The notes: generated from the sequence alone by a model not told the origin. Positions 37,001 to 49,574 are shown, counted from the stretch's first letter. The stretch: 64,000 nucleotides of DNA from Progne subis subis (GCA_022316685.1 JAKJHU010000030.1:16324018-16388017), one strand, 5' to 3'. Numbers and translations: made by a program.

Positions 37001-38843
37001 GCCCTACTTTGTGATAGCCCTCTAACATTTAGAGTCCTGCTAGCAATTATTAGTACTTTCTGTATGGAATCATCACATGAAATGCAATCACCAAATAATT
37101 ATACCAAAGAATAATTTGGCCAACTGGATAAATAATAGATCTTGTTGTACTTTATTATTTAAACACATATGCTTACAATATAATTGCCAGCTGCATTTCT
37201 GGCTTTACAGCTTTCCGAGGAAGAACAGCAAGGAACCAGTATTTCAGGCTGCAAACCCATGGAGACAGAGCCTGAGGAGACACTATCAAGAAGCAAAAAT
37301 ACCACAGTCACACACACAGAGGCACAACAGAGCTGAGGAAAGATCTTTGATCTTTGGTTCAAGCTGGTCCATGGCCAAGAACCTTTTGCTTTTCTAAAGG
37401 GGGTGATGAATGTCTCCTCAATTAAAAAAAAAATTAAAAAAATTCCTCACGATCCACCCTCATATCACAGACTTGAAAAAGGCAACACTCCATGCTCATT
37501 GCCCTCACTTTAATCCACACTCTTTGAAACTTGCACTACTGCAATTGTTTGTTCATGATGTCATTTACCTTCTCAGCCTTCATTTCACCAGATTACGGTC
37601 CACACCACTTTCTAGCACTGAGCCCACACTGAGAGTCAAAGTCAGATTGGATATAGAGCAACACCCACATATATATGCAGAAAGCCTGAGAGAGTTCCCC
37701 CAAAGGGGTCAAATACCTTAGTTTATTTCAAATGGTGTTGAATCCTGGACTCTCTCCTCTGGAAGTCCAGTTAACACCATTTTTTACAAAATACTGGTAC
37801 CTTGACTAATTATTTCCTAATTTTACTCATAAATAATCACTCTCTGGAGGAAATAAAATGTTTCTGCTGCTTTCTCACAAAAGTAAATTTCTCCATGTAG
37901 CAGAAAATTCCTCAGGAAAATCATCTTGCTTTATCACCATTTCTGCAGAATCTGGAAGAGAATAGAAGAGCTAAAAGAATACTGGGACATCTCAGAAACA
38001 TCAGATACCTCTTCCTGATGCTTTGCTAAGTTTTGTTGCTGACTCTTAACCTGAAGCTTTGAATCAGAAAATCAATAAGGTCATTGAAACACATGTATAA
38101 TCTTTATAGTCACCGTTAGCAGTCAGTAGCAACAGCTGGACTCTACAAAACAATGCTTTGCCCTCAGAATCATTAAAGAATTTAAATTATTTGTCCATAT
38201 TTTAAAGGATTTATTTTCCAACATGCTAAAACAAATTTTGACTCATAGAGAGTGGGGGAAGTGCTTGGCTGAGCAGGATCAGGATAACATATATTAATCT
38301 GAAGAGCTGCATCAAAACAAATGGAAGGAATAGCCACAGGTCAAATTCAGCCTAAGACTTCTCTTTTACACATTATCTGAAATGATTAGTTCAAACATTG
38401 CCTAAGATCTTGAGTAGCTTTATAAAACCCAGTCATCAGCTGTCTTTAAGGTGAGCTCAAACTGGGAACACAAAGTCCTGGACTGTTTCACCTTTGGAGA
38501 GACAGTTAGGTTTGGGGTTTAGCACTGGCCTGACTTCATTGCTTCTGAAATCAGTGGGAGCATCATGGGCAGTTTAAAAAGTTCTAGGAGACCCCAGGAA
38601 AACATTCAAGGGATAGCTGTACAACCTTCTACAGGCAGATATAAGCTTACTCTGCCAAGGTACAAGCTGACTCTTGGACAAAATAACTCAGTGCAGAGTC
38701 AGTATGTGCAGACTCTCAGACGACTTAGCTCAATTTCAGAAACATGATGAGGAGACCTACAGGGCTTCCACTTTGCTAACAGTACAGTCAGAGCAAGCTT
38801 ACACTTGTCTGGAAATACTACAGCAACTGCTCAAAGAGAGGAT

Positions 38844-38887
38844 GCAGTTACACCTGAAAACCTATGCAGTTGCACCTGCAAACCTGT
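38844..38887 (+). repeat. Two-copy tandem duplication, 22-base period
   Basis: GCAGTTACACCTGAAAACCT at 38844 is repeated at 38866 as GCAGTTGCACCTGCAAACCT, with two changes. It is a local duplication. Confidence 0.85.
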
Positions 38888-39146
38888 AAAACTTTATTCT
38901 TTCTCCCAAAAAACATAGCTGTAGTAGCAGAAATATAATTCTGATTTGTCATGGTAAAGGCACTGATGAACTCACAAATGATACTAGAAGAGCTCATGAA
39001 TCACATATCAGTCTTGTAAAATGCATGCATTTATGCACCACAAGGGTTCCCAGCTATTCTAATAACAATTTCAGTGTGTTTGTGGAACATCCCTGCTACA
39101 GAACTGAGGAGAAAAAAGAGTCTGTCACAATGTCATGAAGCCATTT

Positions 39147-39184
39147 CCCACCCCCCACCCCACCCCCCCTTTTTTTTTTTTTTT
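39147..39184 (-). repeat. C-rich run (minus-strand G-quadruplex pattern) plus T15
   Basis: C runs of 3, 6, 4 and 7 bases, separated by single A bases, occupy 39147-39169. Fifteen T bases follow to 39184. On the minus strand this is four G runs with one-base loops, a strong quadruplex pattern, directly preceded by an A15 tract. Confidence 0.9.
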
Positions 39185-39349
39185 CCTTCTGGCCATCAAT
39201 AATTTCACCAGAAGATTATCAATTATTTTTATCATTAGCAAACTAACCTAACTAAGACAGTAGGAAAAGACCAAAACTGAAAGACCAAGTACACTTGAGG
39301 CTGAATTTCACCAAAAAGCAACAACTTTCCTGGTTCAAGGGGAGGGGGG

Positions 39350-39396
<47 letters not shown>
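39350..39396 (+). repeat. Homopolymer A47
   Basis: Forty-seven uninterrupted A bases follow GGGGAGGGGGG. There is no recognisable retrotransposed body upstream and no obvious flanking duplication, so I class it as a simple homopolymer. Its length is probably uncertain for sequencing reasons. Confidence 0.95.
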
Positions 39397-39398
<2 letters not shown>

Positions 39399-41120
39399 GT
39401 AATAGGTATTTAGGAATAAATGAGTCTAAGCAGGATTAAAACCAGAGAAAACTTAGTAGAAAACATATGTTTTTTGTAAAAAATAGTGTGAAAACTAACT
39501 AATTTTAACACGTTCTTGGTCAGAACTGAGCTCAGATTCTTTCATCAACAATTCAGTCTGAACCCAACACCTGCATGTGAGCCCTTGGTTAAGGTCAAAT
39601 ACCTATATTACACTGCCCTTCAAGCAATATTGAATCTGTAAAGTATCTTTTCAGCTACAGTTATATTAGATATAGCTATTGACTTCCTTCTTTTTTATTG
39701 CACTATAAAACACGCTGTAGCGAAAATAAAGGTTTACTTTGCAACAGAGAATTCACAGACATCTATTACTGCTGACTTCTCAGATCCTTGGATGTGTGTC
39801 TTGCTGTCTGTGTTGATTGAGATATTCTGAAAACCAATTAACTGTCCTTCAACCAGCGTCTGGCTGGTGTAATTAGTGCAGTGTGTTTCATGTATTTGGG
39901 TAGAGTAGATGCTGAAATATTTGTCTGTGTCCCTTTGTGTATAACCAAACTATTAATAAAAGGTTAGGTTTCTTTCTTTCCTGTTTTCAGAAAACAGACA
40001 GAAAGCTGCCATCCTCACAGAGGCTCTGGGAGTTGGCTGCCTCTTTTTGATTTTAAAGATAATAGTGTCTCATCTTGATTCATCCCCTTCTAACAACTGA
40101 AGATCCAAGTGTTCTTTTGCCAAATACTGAGGTAGCTTTGAGAATGATGTAGCATCAGGAATAAGCAATTATATTCACTTTTATAAGCCTCAGGTAGAAG
40201 GTTTGACAAAGGAAATGCTGTAAGATCCTCAAGCAAATAATCAGTAGCAAAAACAGGTTCAAGTTTTTAAATTCCTAAAGCGTTCTATAAAAGAAATTAC
40301 CTAAGACATTTTAAAGCGTTATTTTTCAGACACCTGAAAGATGTCCAAAGTGCAGAAAGATCCTTTTTACGCTCAGTCACCTCATCTCTGGTTTCCCCAT
40401 TCCAATACTGTAATGCAAATTCCCATGAGAATATCTCTGGTCAAATTAAGAAAAAAAAACTCTCCCGGTTAGTAAAACTAGCTCTCTTACCAAAGGGATA
40501 TACAAGAAAGAAAGATGTTCTATAGTATTTATTCTGAACGCATTCAAACACCGGCAGAGACAAACTCATGTTTTAACCACAGGCATTTTGCTTGCCTGGG
40601 TGCTGCAGATCCAGGCAGTGTCTCAGATTGCTGTGAAAAATAGACATTTACAGTATTAGTGTTCCTAGACCACAAATGGCTTTGGCTATCTACCTACCAT
40701 GAAGGAGCCTATAGGCTTTTGTGTCACATATTGATGATTCCCATCAGGGAACAAAGAATCAAATTTGCTTCTCTGCTGAGTCATATCTGCTGAGGTCTGT
40801 CCTCAAAGTACAGAGAGCCTCCAAGTACTCTTACAGTCTCTAGGGTCACTGAAGAGCCTGGAATATTTATGCAGAGATCCAGGCCTCATTGCAGAGGGCC
40901 TCCTAATTAAAGTGAAGCAAACAGCATGGGAAGTGGGAAACCTGAAACAAGCAGAGTCAGGGATAAGATACACAAGAAGAGCAAATAACAGCAAATGTCT
41001 GCTCTTAGTTCCACAGTCAGATCCCAAGCTTATTTAATTTTTATCTCTTTCTTTGAGGATCAGAGGATGTCCAGAGAAATAACCGAAAAGTAAGTGAGGA
41101 GGATAAGATGGAGGAAGGCT

Positions 41121-41164
41121 TGGAAGAAATTTCTTGCTGGAATGGAAGAAATTTCTTGCTGGAA
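41121..41164 (+). repeat. Perfect two-copy tandem duplication, 22-base unit
   Basis: The 22-base unit starting TGGAAGAAATTTCTTGCTGG at 41121-41142 is repeated without change at 41143-41164. The perfect identity points to a recent duplication. Confidence 0.95.
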
Positions 41165-41434
41165 CTGCAAACCCAGAGTGAAGCTACGCTTTATGATATG
41201 GCCAAACACATCAGGAGTCACAGCAAACACCATTGCAGCTCACAGCAGTCCCAAAAGCTGCAGTGACACAGTCTGGGCAGGGACGGAGAAGATAAGAGTG
41301 GGGCTTTTGGCTAAAGGAATGCAGAAGTCCAGATCTCAACTCTTCGTCTCAACAGATTGTGAATGACTCAGACAAGTTCACTGATTTCCTTTTCTGTCCT
41401 TCAGACTGTGTTAAATCAGACAGGTACTTCTTTG

Positions 41435-41436
<2 letters not shown>

Positions 41437-41471
<35 letters not shown>
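41437..41471 (+). repeat. (GT)17 dinucleotide microsatellite
   Basis: A pure GT run of 35 bases. It is a typical polymorphic marker-type repeat. Confidence 0.97.
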
Positions 41472-41474
<3 letters not shown>

Positions 41475-42399
41475 GTAAACACAGCAGCTCTTCCAGTACT
41501 GCAAAAATTACATAATTTTACCTTGTAACAAGTGTGAATTTACATGGTAAACTATCGAAGTTAAACCAGGCAGTGTAAGTCATCCTTCACACTCTATCAC
41601 TCATCTATTGAAGTGGTTGGGACCAGACAGGATCCGTGCCCTGGTGAGAGCCAGGTATGAGAGGTACCTGCTGCCAAGAAATTCCTCCATCCTTACTGTG
41701 GGCTGTAGATGCAAAACACTTCCCTACTGGATTGTGCTCCAGAGAGGAAAGGCTTGTCTGAGAGGTGAATCAGCACTGTGAAACTAGACTGCTACTTGTG
41801 TTTTGACAAGATTTTGAGGACCTCATTGTATGGGGAAATTATAGTCTGCTGAAACAAAAACAGTGAGGAGAGAGGAAGAGAAATGCCAAAGATGACATAT
41901 ATTATGATTCTTCTGCAGGTGAGTTTGCCATTTTAGTCTGTCACTATTTGCATCTACATTTGCATTTTAATCGTTCTGTGAAAACTTTTGTATTGGAACA
42001 AATCCAGAAGGAGCACACATGAAACATGCATCCACACACAGATACAGGTCTTGGATGGATGCCTAATCTTCTCCAATGGGAAGAGCTTGCTGTAGGCAAA
42101 GTCTCAAAAGTGAAACCATTTCTCCATTCACCTCAGGTGAGTCAAGAGAAGCCTTGTGGTAGGAATTGCAGATAAGCACTCATCTGTTCAGGAAACCAAA
42201 CAAATTATATCTATCAAAGATATCTAAACAGGAATTTAGGGGGCCTTATTCCAGTATTCACCTTTAAAAGTACATAATTACATATTTCCAGTTGAACCAT
42301 AGGAATGCCGAAAGGCCCCAGCATAGATCAGCAACCTCTCCTGCCAAGCTCTGTGTTAACAGGAGAGTCTTGCCTCAGACAGTTGACAAGTCAGGGAAA

Positions 42400-42465
42400 G
42401 GAAACAATCACCATCTTGTTTTTCTGGCATGAAACTGAGGCCCAAGGCCAAACAGAAGAGCTGAC
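42400..42465 (-). mobile_element. Possible MIR/CORE-SINE remnant
   Basis: The words CACCATCTTGTTTTTCTGGC and ATGAAACTGAGGCCCAAGGC resemble the reverse complement of the MIR core, which ends in GGAAACTGAGGCCC. The match is short and from memory; it could be chance. Confidence 0.3.
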
Positions 42466-43314
42466 AATTGAAACAAGATTGCTTATTAAAAAGAAATGCC
42501 AGGCCAACAACTTAAATCAAGGCACTCTCCTTCACTGAACATGAACTCACTGATTATCACCTCAAATTCATGCTCAATTTCCATTCCTCATCCAAAACAT
42601 CTGCTTTCAATGCAGTTTACGCAGGTGAGTTATCAGAGTTGAGGCTGGAATTGAAAACCCTTATCTCTTTTCTCTCAACATCCTCCTAGAAAGCTGGTTC
42701 TTTTGCCTCTCTACCAAGAGCCATTCTCCCCACAGGAAGGGCATCAAAGATACAAACTGCTGTGATTAAGAGAAGTTTTGCAAAAGGAAGTGCATGTACA
42801 CATGCAGCCTGGTTGCAGTGTTCAGTCCACAGCTGTGGCACTTACTATGGGGAGCAGCATCCTGGAGGTTAGTTTTGCCTCACAAGCCAGACCACAGTGG
42901 CAAAAAGTCAAGCTGGATCCACTCTGCTCAGTAGAAATTACGTCCAGTCTGAGTATGGGAGGACTGAGACCCAGGGAAGATAACGATTTTTGCCTCAGTG
43001 AAACACTGTAGACTTGCAGTTTCCTTGGTGGCTATCAATTTAATTGCTGTCAGACACAAAGGGATGCTTTACTAAGTCATAAACAGGTAAGAAACTCTGA
43101 CTTACAGCTTCCTAACTCTTACATTGCAAAACAGTGTAAGGTAGGGGTGGTGTCTTAACAAAGGAAAAATGAGGGTAACCTAGTTTATATATGTGTCCCT
43201 ATTCACTAGGATGGTCTTTTGCCATAGCAAGAAGTAATTCCTGGGACTCTGCAAGCTTCACTCAGTAACAGAGATTTGCAAAACTTTCTCAATTAAGAGA
43301 AATACTCCCCACCC

Positions 43315-43318
<4 letters not shown>

Positions 43319-43345
<27 letters not shown>
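43319..43345 (+). repeat. Homopolymer A27
   Basis: Twenty-seven A bases without interruption, with no recognised element beside it. Confidence 0.95.
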
Positions 43346-43348
<3 letters not shown>

Positions 43349-45109
43349 AGTCAAAGTGAGGCAGGTTTGCTTTTTAACTCAAGTTCCTTACTGAATTGGG
43401 TGAGAAGTAATCAAACAAATGGTTAAACTTGCAAAACCAAATAGGAGACAGCCTTCACAAAGAGCAAGGTGGGAAGGCCCAACAGGGAGATAGCTTCATT
43501 TGGCTCAGCACTTTTCAGGCAATTCGTCTGATCATGCCCTCAGCAAAAGAAGTGGGAGGATTTTTTTTTAAAAATGCCTGTGGGACCTATTTCTGAGCTT
43601 GTGTTCTTAACATACTTGAAAAACACTTGAGCCTCTAAAATACCGCCCAGACAGAATGAAAAAGTCAAATTCAAGTAACTATGGACAGAGAACAGTATTG
43701 CCCTCAATAACAAGTCTCTTACATTCCTTTAGAAGAAGAAAGAAAGAACAAGGGGGAGACAAATTTAGGGAAAAATCAGGTCTTACAACTCATGGCTGCA
43801 TTATCAGACAGAATTACAGAACTTAAGACACAGCATTATCTTGACTCTGCTCCTTTGTGTATCCCTAAATAAGATAGCTCTTTCTAGACTTCTTAATTAA
43901 CACTTCCTAATCAGTTACTTGCAGAAAAACCGTTTGTCTACTGCATCTACCTAACCTCCACATCAGGAGGTAAAGGGTTAAATGATATAGGACACACTTT
44001 CCTTTTTTATATGATAAGTAAGAGCTGCAATATAATTGCCTGATTGCTCTATTTCATTAAGGCTCCTTTTCCCTTCTACTTCAAAAGGTTAATGCCACTC
44101 ATATTTCCTTTCTTTATTGTCTGGCTTCACATAATACCATGGGACAAGACAAAATAAGCAGTTGCCTCAACAAACTATAATTCATCCCAGCAGAACAACG
44201 ACCAGCCGTAACTCAGTCTATTTTTAAATCTAACAAGTAATGAAAATCACTAAAAATAATACATTTCCTAGAGCCAAGACAATAGGCCTAAAATGTCTAA
44301 TAATTAGAGCTCTGGCACAAGCGCTTCAGGCTTTAAACTGTTTTATGACTGCAAGATCTGCTCTTAGCAATCAGCCCAGTCTATTGGTACCTACTTAATA
44401 TCTTTATTATTAACAAGCTTTTCTTGTACCATCTATGTTTAACCACAATCTGAAAGCACCATATGTCTGCAAAAAAATCTGCCTCCTTACTTGTTCCCCT
44501 TAGTTTGGGACACTCAGAGATAACATAAATTCACTCATTGTCTAAAAAAGGAAAGTCTGGCAAAAAAAAGACAAGACAAGGAAGCTGTTTTGACACAGTT
44601 TGATACATAGCCATATTTATATGTACCAAAGAAAGTAGGCTGTGGGTCAAAAAATATATAAAAATCTTCCACCCAGGCCAGCTGCCTCCCCTCAGAGATA
44701 TGAAGTGGCTCACAGAAACTGATCTCCACTCCTTCTCTTTTACAGTAGCATTCAGTGATCTTCAGCAAGACCTTCTGTGCTGCATAAGTTCCACCATGTG
44801 TGTAAGAGGACAGTAAATACACAAAAAATATTCTGAAGGATCCCTGAAAACCTGCCAAGAAAGTCTGCTCCTTCAGCAGTGCTTTTTCTTAAATCTACAT
44901 ATTTTTTTTCCTTTAATTATTAGCTCACACAATGATCTGATACCTGCAAAAATTTTTGTACCCGTTTTTCCATCTTCAGAAATGGTACTCTGAGAATGAA
45001 TTCATCATTTGGAATAAACATGTTCTACATAAAATGGACATTTTTCTTAGGGAATTTAAGTGACTCAGTGCTACTGCAGTTGACTTTGTCTAAAAATCTA
45101 AGCATCTTT

Positions 45110-46345
45110 TAAGATCAGTGAATCCAACCTTTAACCCAGCGCTCCCAAGTAATCACTAAACCATGTCCCCAAGTGCAACATCTACACATTTTTTAAAATA
45201 CTTCCAGGGGTAGTGACTCAGCCACTTCCCTAGGCAGCCTGTTCCAATGCTTGATAATGATTTTGGTGAAGAAATTTTTCCTAATATCCAATCAAAACCT
45301 TCCCTGGTGCAACTTGAGACATTCCTTCTTGTCCTGCCACTTATTTCTTGGGAGAGGAGACCGACACCCATCTGGGTCCTTTCAGGGAGTTGTAAAGAGC
45401 AATAAGGACCCCTCTGAGCCTCCTTTTCTCCAGGCTAAACAACAGCCACTCCTCCTAAGGCTTCTGTCTCTGTGTCTTCACCAGCTCTGTTGCTCTGCCC
45501 TGGACATACTCCAGCACTTCAAAATATTTCTTGTAGTGAGGGACCCAAAACTGGACACAGCACTCAAGGTGTGGCCTCACCGGTGTTGCGTATAGGGGGA
45601 CATCACTGCCCTGGTCCTGCTGGCCACACTATTTCTGATACAAGCCAGCCCTTCATGGCCACCTGGGCACACTCTGGCTCATATTCAGCTGGTTGTCAAT
45701 CAGCACTCACAGGTTCTTTTCTGCTGGGCAAAAAATACCAGAGCTAATATTGAGCCCTAGGGAACATCACTCGTGGCTGACCATCAGCTGGACCATTAAC
45801 CACCTGACCAGCTAGCTGGTGAACAGTGCACCTGTCCAAGCCTTGAGCAGCCAAAGTCTCCAGGACAATGCCATGGGAAACAGCCAAAGGCTTTACTAAA
45901 GTCCAGGTAGACAAGTCCTTTTCCTCACCCAATAACCAGGCTTGAAGCCAAGTATTGATCTGCAGGGTCCTCCTCTTCCCTCCCTCCTAATTTCCTGTAA
46001 CTGGAAGGATAAAGAACACTACTTGGGCTTCTGATCATTAATCCAGTCATCCCAAGGCAATGAAGTTGCTCTTGACTGACCTTGGACTTCTTGTTGCCAC
46101 TTCATTGCCTACTTAAAAAGAACAGTAATGGTCAATAATTTGAGGGCTGTACCAGGGCAGGACTATTTCTGCTTCTCTTTGTATCTTTAACCCATTTTCC
46201 AAGGAGGCAGCAGACTTCCTGTAGAAGTGGATCCAGTTTGCAATTTGGGCATTCTGTTCCCTTCGGAAGGGAGTCTCCTATGAAAATGACCTGTCATTTT
46301 TCTTTATGGAACCAGTTTTGATCAGGGGTGTGGGCCAAATTAACC
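45110..46345 (-). mobile_element. CR1 LINE, minus strand, ORF1 joined to RT by internal deletion
   Basis: The 3' end lies at about 45110 and the 5' part at about 46345. From 46345 downward the minus strand shows CR1 ORF1. The SGNH esterase-like block I motif reads VIFIGDSLPKGTEC at 46290-46249, and later GNEVATRSPRSVKSNFIALG and INTWLQAWL follow, broken by stops. Near 45930 the sequence jumps to ORF2 reverse transcriptase, VYLDFSKAF (about 45914-45888), and then LETLAAQGLDRCTVHQLAGQ in a shifted frame. It continues through the RT C-terminal region and 3' untranslated words (for example the reverse complement of CTTCTCCAGGCTAAACA). The whole endonuclease and the RT N-terminus are missing. The 3' end lacks clear ATTCTATG tail units. 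It is a multiply broken pseudogene. Confidence 0.9.
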
Positions 46346-47863
46346 TTGGCAATAAATCCATGCTAGATGAACTATCATCTCTTTTGTTTAGTTCCACAGA
46401 CTATTTCAAGATAACTTTTGCTTTGTTGAGCAAACAGAATGAATTCTATTCAAACTTCATAGGCTGAGTTAGTTAAGGAGAGAAAGCATTGAAAAGGCCT
46501 GACATAGACTTAAAAACCTGCTTTGTCATTCTAACCTGGCTATTCTTTATAGCCTGGGATAGCTGGAGTCTTCATCCCAAGCACCTCTGTGCTCAAAACT
46601 ATACAGAAACAGAGGAAATTATCACTGCCCCAGGCTAGCAGATCTCAAGGAGGAATTTTCAACTGCAATGAAAAAACCCACACTCTTTCACACTTAAGGG
46701 TTACTTTTGGCTGACAGAATCTGTCTGAAGGAGGGTGACAGGAGAGCCTTTATGCATGTGAAACACCCGCTGAGGTGGAGCCTTGTCTGTGTGAGAGTAT
46801 TAACATCAAGTCCATTTAGAGAATAACTTTGATACGGAAAAATAAGAGCAGAGCAGAAATCAACACCATTATTTTTCAGTGTATCATGCTAACAACACCC
46901 ATTTCAGTCCACTGGTTTATGCCTTCCATCACACAGATTTCCATCAGTCTTATATGTGGCATGGACATCACCACTGCTATGACACCATGACAGCACTTCA
47001 CTCTGGTCAGCTTTAGTCCTCACTTCCCTCACTCCTCCCCAGTGTGGACGCAAAATACAAATATTGCTGCCTCAAAATACAGCTGCTGGCATGCTCAGGC
47101 AGACCAAAACAAGGCCCAAGAACTCAAAGTCTCTTAAATTCTGGGCTCCCAAGTATTAGCACAGTGAGCACCAAAAATCTTTATGAGAATCTGGGCTTGC
47201 ACCATTTACCCAAAGTATTTCCTCAGCAGGTCTGGACATTGAGCCTGTCTCTGCTGAGCCCCAGCCAGCCCTCCAGCTACAACCCAGACACGTATTTTGA
47301 AGCTTGCATTTGTACAGAGGTGTCTATGCAGCTTAGGAGCAATTTGTTTCCATATTATTACAAAACATTCCCAAAGGGTCATACAAATTAATTAAAAGTT
47401 CTTCCTTATCTGAGCTCAACTACAGCTTTTGGGCTTTAATATCCAATCTTTATGTACCAGTTGAATTCACAACCTTTTTCAACATACTGTCACAAAACCT
47501 GACATCAAGGCTTTGGCCATGTTTGGACCCCCCAGCCACTACATTGGAGCTTCATCATGTCAATCCTTAGAGGCCACTGAGAAAGTCTGCAAGTAAGACT
47601 GAGAAAAGATATTCTCTTCTCCTCACAGCTTGCTCTCTGCTACATCCATGTGAGCTGACAAACTTGAGGAATCAGCTCATGCCAACTTCAGCTCTCCTAC
47701 TCTTGATCTCTTCACACCTGCTTCCTGCATCCTGTTTTTCCCCAGAACCAACTGTGGAAATAAGAGACCAAGCTTGATTCCAAGAGAAGAAACAGGTTAG
47801 AGAAGACATTGTGGGATCTCCCGCACTGAAGAGATGCAAGAACAATCTGGGCACAATACTGTG
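46346..47863. other. Noncoding sequence upstream of a CR1 copy
   Basis: No gene supported; the 115-codon plus frame (47044-47391) is not recognised. The first ~100 bases might be further CR1 ORF1 5' sequence, but I see no motif to prove it. Confidence 0.5.
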
Positions 47864-47966
47864 ACCTGTGCTCTAGGAAGACCTGCATGAGCAGAGAGGT
47901 TTGACCAGATGATTCCACCAGTGGTCCTTTCCAACCTTACCCATTCTGTGATCCTGGGATTCTGTA
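47864..47966 (+). mobile_element. CR1 LINE, short 3' end
   Basis: The order is ACCTGTGCTCTAGGAAGACC, TGCATGAGCAGAGAGGTTTG, ACCAGATGATTCCACCAGTG, GTCCTTTCCAACCTTACCC, then ATTCTGTGATCCTGGGATTCTGT. The ATTCTGTG tail and the CTAGG(T)GACCTGC-type block point to a different CR1 subfamily from the copies at 5121 and 10028. Confidence 0.88.
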
Positions 47967-49574
47967 AACCAGCTGCTATTCTGGGAAGTACAACATGGGT
48001 GTCCTTTCTGCAGCTCCACTGGTACAATAGAGAGAACAGGCAGCTCAGGGGCTCTGGTAGGGTAAGGATTGCCTTCAGAGGGAAAATAAGTAAGTCAGCA
48101 TACCCCCAGAATGCTGTAAAGAGCCCTGAAGATTTCATTGAATAGTGGGAGAAAAAGAATCCAAGGAGGACAGGGCTAAGTGCTGAGTAGTTGGTCATTA
48201 CCTTGATTACCTTAAACACTCAGCAAGGTAGGTCCCAGGAAAGAAATAGAGGTTTTTACTCACCTGAAGTGACTGAACTAAAACTATTTAAAGAATTTAA
48301 GAGGTTTTAAACCCAAAATGACATTGAAAATGTTCCTCTCTTCCCAAAATTCACCTACAGAAATGTGACAATTCTTGGTCTATCTGCATATATGCTTTCT
48401 AGAAAAGACTCATAATAAATATTGCTTCTGTGAATACTGAATTTGTAGCTCAACAAGTGTAGTATCAAGCAATTGAATATCCAGGTCCTCTGCTTGAGCT
48501 GGACCTTTGGGATTGACACAGGAGCCTTTCTGGTTTATGACTTGTTGAAATTAAAAATGACAAGATAATAGTCTATATTTTTCCAGATGTAAGCAGGGCT
48601 ACTCAAGCACACAGTAAAAGGATTTTTGCCATTTAGATCAGATTTAAAGTCATTAAGACTTGATGCTTTGTGTGCTTCCTACAGCAAACCTCGTCTTGAA
48701 AAAAAGGATTTTTAGACCAGTGAGTGCCAAGCCAATGATTTCCTCTGTGTGGAGCTGCATAAACAAGATGTATGGAATGATGAGACAGAGTTTGGGTATC
48801 TTGAGACTGTTTATTTGATACTGCTATTTGATTGTTTTTAACCTTTCTAGCTTTTATGTCTGTCCAGTAACAAATAGTTGCCTTTCAATATTTTTGGCTT
48901 TTAGATCAAAATGCCCAGTAAACATCTTTTTGGATAGAATGCATTTAGAGATGAACATAGATTGTTTTGCTTTCTCATTATTTGTCTTTGATGATCTGCA
49001 ACCTTAAGAAAATAATCCTCTCCATACTTGAATCTCAGACCTGGCTTCTCTCTTGTTTACAGTTTGGTTAAAAAGTTAACTGAGCACAGAAAAAGAAAAG
49101 ACAAAGAACAAGGTGGAAAGGGAAAAAGAAGCAGTAATCACAACTCTTCCTTTCTGACATCCCATAACTATTATTTTAATACCAATGAAAAACAGAAATG
49201 ATGCAATTTTTAGGAAAACTGTCCAGGAAGCTGGAAAACAAGGCTTACTTCCTGTGTGACCTTGGCCAGTTATTTAGGGCCATGTTCAGGCCATGCACCA
49301 GAAGGGTCTGAAATTAAACATCATGGACCTTGACATCCAAACAGTTCAAGGCACCTGTTGTGTACCAAGGAAGGGAAGAAGCAGTCACATCATCTGGGTT
49401 AGGCAGCTGGAGCCACAGTGGGGAGCAATGGGGCAGCGCACCCACCTTGGGCACTGTGATTTCTCCTGGAAACTCTAGGCAGGAGCTGACGTGTGGCAAT
49501 GACAACGTGACACCTTCTTTCCTTCAACACAGACAAAACACCTTTTCCTATCTCACTTAGGTATTATAAAAATT
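47967..49574. other. Noncoding sequence
   Basis: No gene supported. A possible MIR-like core is listed at 49240. The three overlapping 61-76 codon frames on both strands near 49293-49560 are composition effects. Confidence 0.5.
49240..49285 (+). mobile_element. Possible MIR/CORE-SINE remnant
   Basis: GGCTTACTTCCTGTGTGACC, then TTGGCCAGTTATTTAGGGCC, resembles the central MIR core (CTGTGTGACCTTGGGCAAGT...). Only about 40 bases match by eye, so it is tentative. Confidence 0.4.

Larger units (their letters stand above)
37001..45109. other. Long noncoding stretch with simple repeats
   Basis: About 8 kb with no supported gene or CR1 copy; frames are at most 107 codons. It holds the local duplications at 38844 and 41121, the C-rich/T-rich tract at 39147, two long A runs and a GT microsatellite, all listed separately. 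A possible MIR-like fragment lies near 42420. Confidence 0.55.

Noticed and set aside
45251..45747. Plus-strand frames of 114 and 91 codons
   Set aside because: They lie antisense to the CR1 copy on the minus strand and have no independent support.
47797..48219. 140-codon minus-strand open frame
   Set aside because: It overlaps a plus-strand CR1 tail and has no recognisable translation.
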